A stretch of 6,553 nt of DNA, taken from positions 1 through 6,553 of the forward strand of contig JAISYB010000163.1 in the NCBI GenBank assembly GCA_031270215.1, written 5' to 3'. The DNA is from Streptococcaceae bacterium. GTDB taxonomy: Bacteria > Bacillota > Bacilli > Lactobacillales > Streptococcaceae. Position 1 is the stretch's first letter; each line of letters begins with the position of its first letter. A program made the position numbers and the translations under genes. Of this stretch, positions 6,137 through 6,553 are shown piece after piece. The notes below the pieces were generated by a model. The model searched no databases and was not told where the DNA came from. It was given only the letters and a program-made list of their open reading frames with translations.

Positions 6137-6255
6137 GAGCCTGACCCAAAGTCTTGAAAATAGAAAAAACGTATGAAATTCATTTGTGGAAATGTTGATT
6201 TCATGCGTTTTTTCTATTTCACAATCAGCGAATTTTAGACTTTTGGGTCAGGCTC
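6137..6255. repeat. Nested inverted repeat between convergent genes
   Basis: The outer arms are GAGCCTGACCCAAAGTCT (6137-6154) and, inverted, AGACTTTTGGGTCAGGCTC (6237-6255), identical but for one extra base. Inside lies a second long inverted repeat (6156-6179 with 6198-6220), and in its loop a third stem, CATTT/AAATG (6181-6185 with 6190-6194) around GTGG. The outer and middle levels are joined by 1 base on the left but 16 on the right. No target-site duplication is seen outside the outer arms, so a transposon origin is not shown. The outer arm resembles the hairpin between livK and livH, suggesting a dispersed repeat. Confidence 0.8.
6156..6220. terminator. Bidirectional rho-independent terminator
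   Basis: The core stem CGTATGAAAT / ATTTCATGCG (6170-6179 with 6198-6207) is flanked by AAAAAA on the left and TTTTTT on the right, so each direction has a stem followed by a U-run. The single difference in the core is U-G in plus-strand RNA (6172 with 6205) but A-C in minus-strand RNA, so it should work better for the dioxygenase-flavin reductase operon. It also serves the convergent gene ending at 6279. Confidence 0.8.
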
Positions 6256-6278
6256 TTTCAGATTACCTGCTTGGGTGT

Positions 6279-6553
6279 TTAATCTAACGTAACCCATAAA
6301 GCAGGGCGGGTTAACGCGTAATTAGTGCTGGTAGGAAGGCCCGTGAAGACTATGCCATTATAGACAACGCCCACACAAGACGTGCTGTAGTCTGCCTGAC
6401 ACGCCGTCGACCGAAGCCAGAAGACATCCTCGCCACCGCTTGAGAAATCTAACAAAGCAGAGTAAGGGAGCACAAGACCAGGTTCCAGATCTATTTCACC
6501 TAAGCCGCCCATGGTGCTATTAATATCACCATAGCTTAAGGCAAATGCTTGTT
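6279..6553 (-). CDS. C-terminal part of a DUF6273-like protein
   Basis: An open frame runs without a stop from the right window edge to TAA at 6281-6279, giving the last 90 codons of a longer protein; its start is outside. The end of the protein has the pattern of DUF6273: FWLRSTACQADYS, then a short Gly/Val-rich stretch, then the closing ALTRPALWVTL. Such domains often sit at the C-terminus of secreted or surface proteins of Bacillota next to repeat domains, and their function is unknown. An internal ATG (6512) exists but has no clear ribosome site, and the reading continues upstream of it, so it is not taken as the start. G+C here is about 53% (6301-6500) against about 39% in a livM sample, hinting at a different origin. 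The family call comes from pattern memory, not a search. Confidence 0.6.
   Translation of the reverse strand, partial: QAFALSYGDINSTMGGLGEIDLEPGLVLPYSALLDFSSGGEDVFWLRSTACQADYSTSCVGVVYNGIVFTGLPTSTNYALTRPALWVTLD

Noticed and set aside
6013..6204. Minus-strand open frame of 63 codons
   Set aside because: It runs through the terminator stem and into the flavin reductase-like gene in antisense, so it is an artefact.
6137..6255. Inverted repeat as a MITE with target duplication
   Set aside because: No matching direct repeat flanks the outer arms (AAAAAC on the left, TTTCAG on the right), so insertion by a transposase is not shown.
1..6553. CRISPR array, insertion sequence, rRNA or phage genes
   Set aside because: No regularly spaced repeats, no transposase or integrase motifs and no ribosomal RNA sequence were found on either strand.

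Overview
The window looks like chromosomal DNA from a low-G+C Gram-positive bacterium (Bacillota, most likely Lactobacillales, possibly Streptococcaceae; genus not resolved). The signs are strong AGGAGG-type ribosome binding sites, one TTG and one GTG start codon, a lipoprotein (not periplasmic) solute-binding protein, and a good match to the CodY operator. Most of the window has G+C near 40% by hand count of a sample. The right edge is about 53%.

Minus strand, 1-3967, read right to left: a branched-chain amino acid ABC transporter in the order livK (substrate-binding lipoprotein), livH and livM (permeases), livG (ATPase) and livF (second ATPase, only its first 28 codons present). livH, livM, livG and livF are packed almost without gaps; two junctions are TAATG stop/start overlaps. 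livK is set apart from livH by 107-116 bases (depending on the livH start) holding a hairpin that pairs fully only in the minus-strand RNA, probably a partial terminator that lets the binding protein be made in excess over the membrane parts. A strong promoter (TTGACA, 17 bases, TATATT) lies upstream of livK, and its spacer holds a 13/15 match to the CodY box. This predicts repression when branched-chain amino acids and GTP are plentiful.

Intergenic 3968-4431: a divergent control region. The left part serves liv. The right part holds a probable promoter and a dyad operator candidate for the rightward genes. The middle (about 4090-4340) has no convincing gene, but short repeated motifs (CGAAAAATT, AAGCAAATT).

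Plus strand, 4432-6120: a two-gene operon. The first gene encodes a two-domain VOC/glyoxalase-fold ring-cleaving dioxygenase of the MhqO/PcpA type, with a complete His-His-Glu metal triad. The second encodes a flavin reductase-like (FMN-binding) protein. Together they suggest handling of quinones, hydroquinones or related aromatics. The operon ends in an elaborate nested inverted repeat (6137-6255), whose core is a bidirectional rho-independent terminator shared with a convergent gene.

Minus strand, 6279-6553: the C-terminal 90 codons of a protein with a DUF6273-like end (WLRS ... RPALWVTL), cut by the window edge and clearly richer in G+C than its neighbours.
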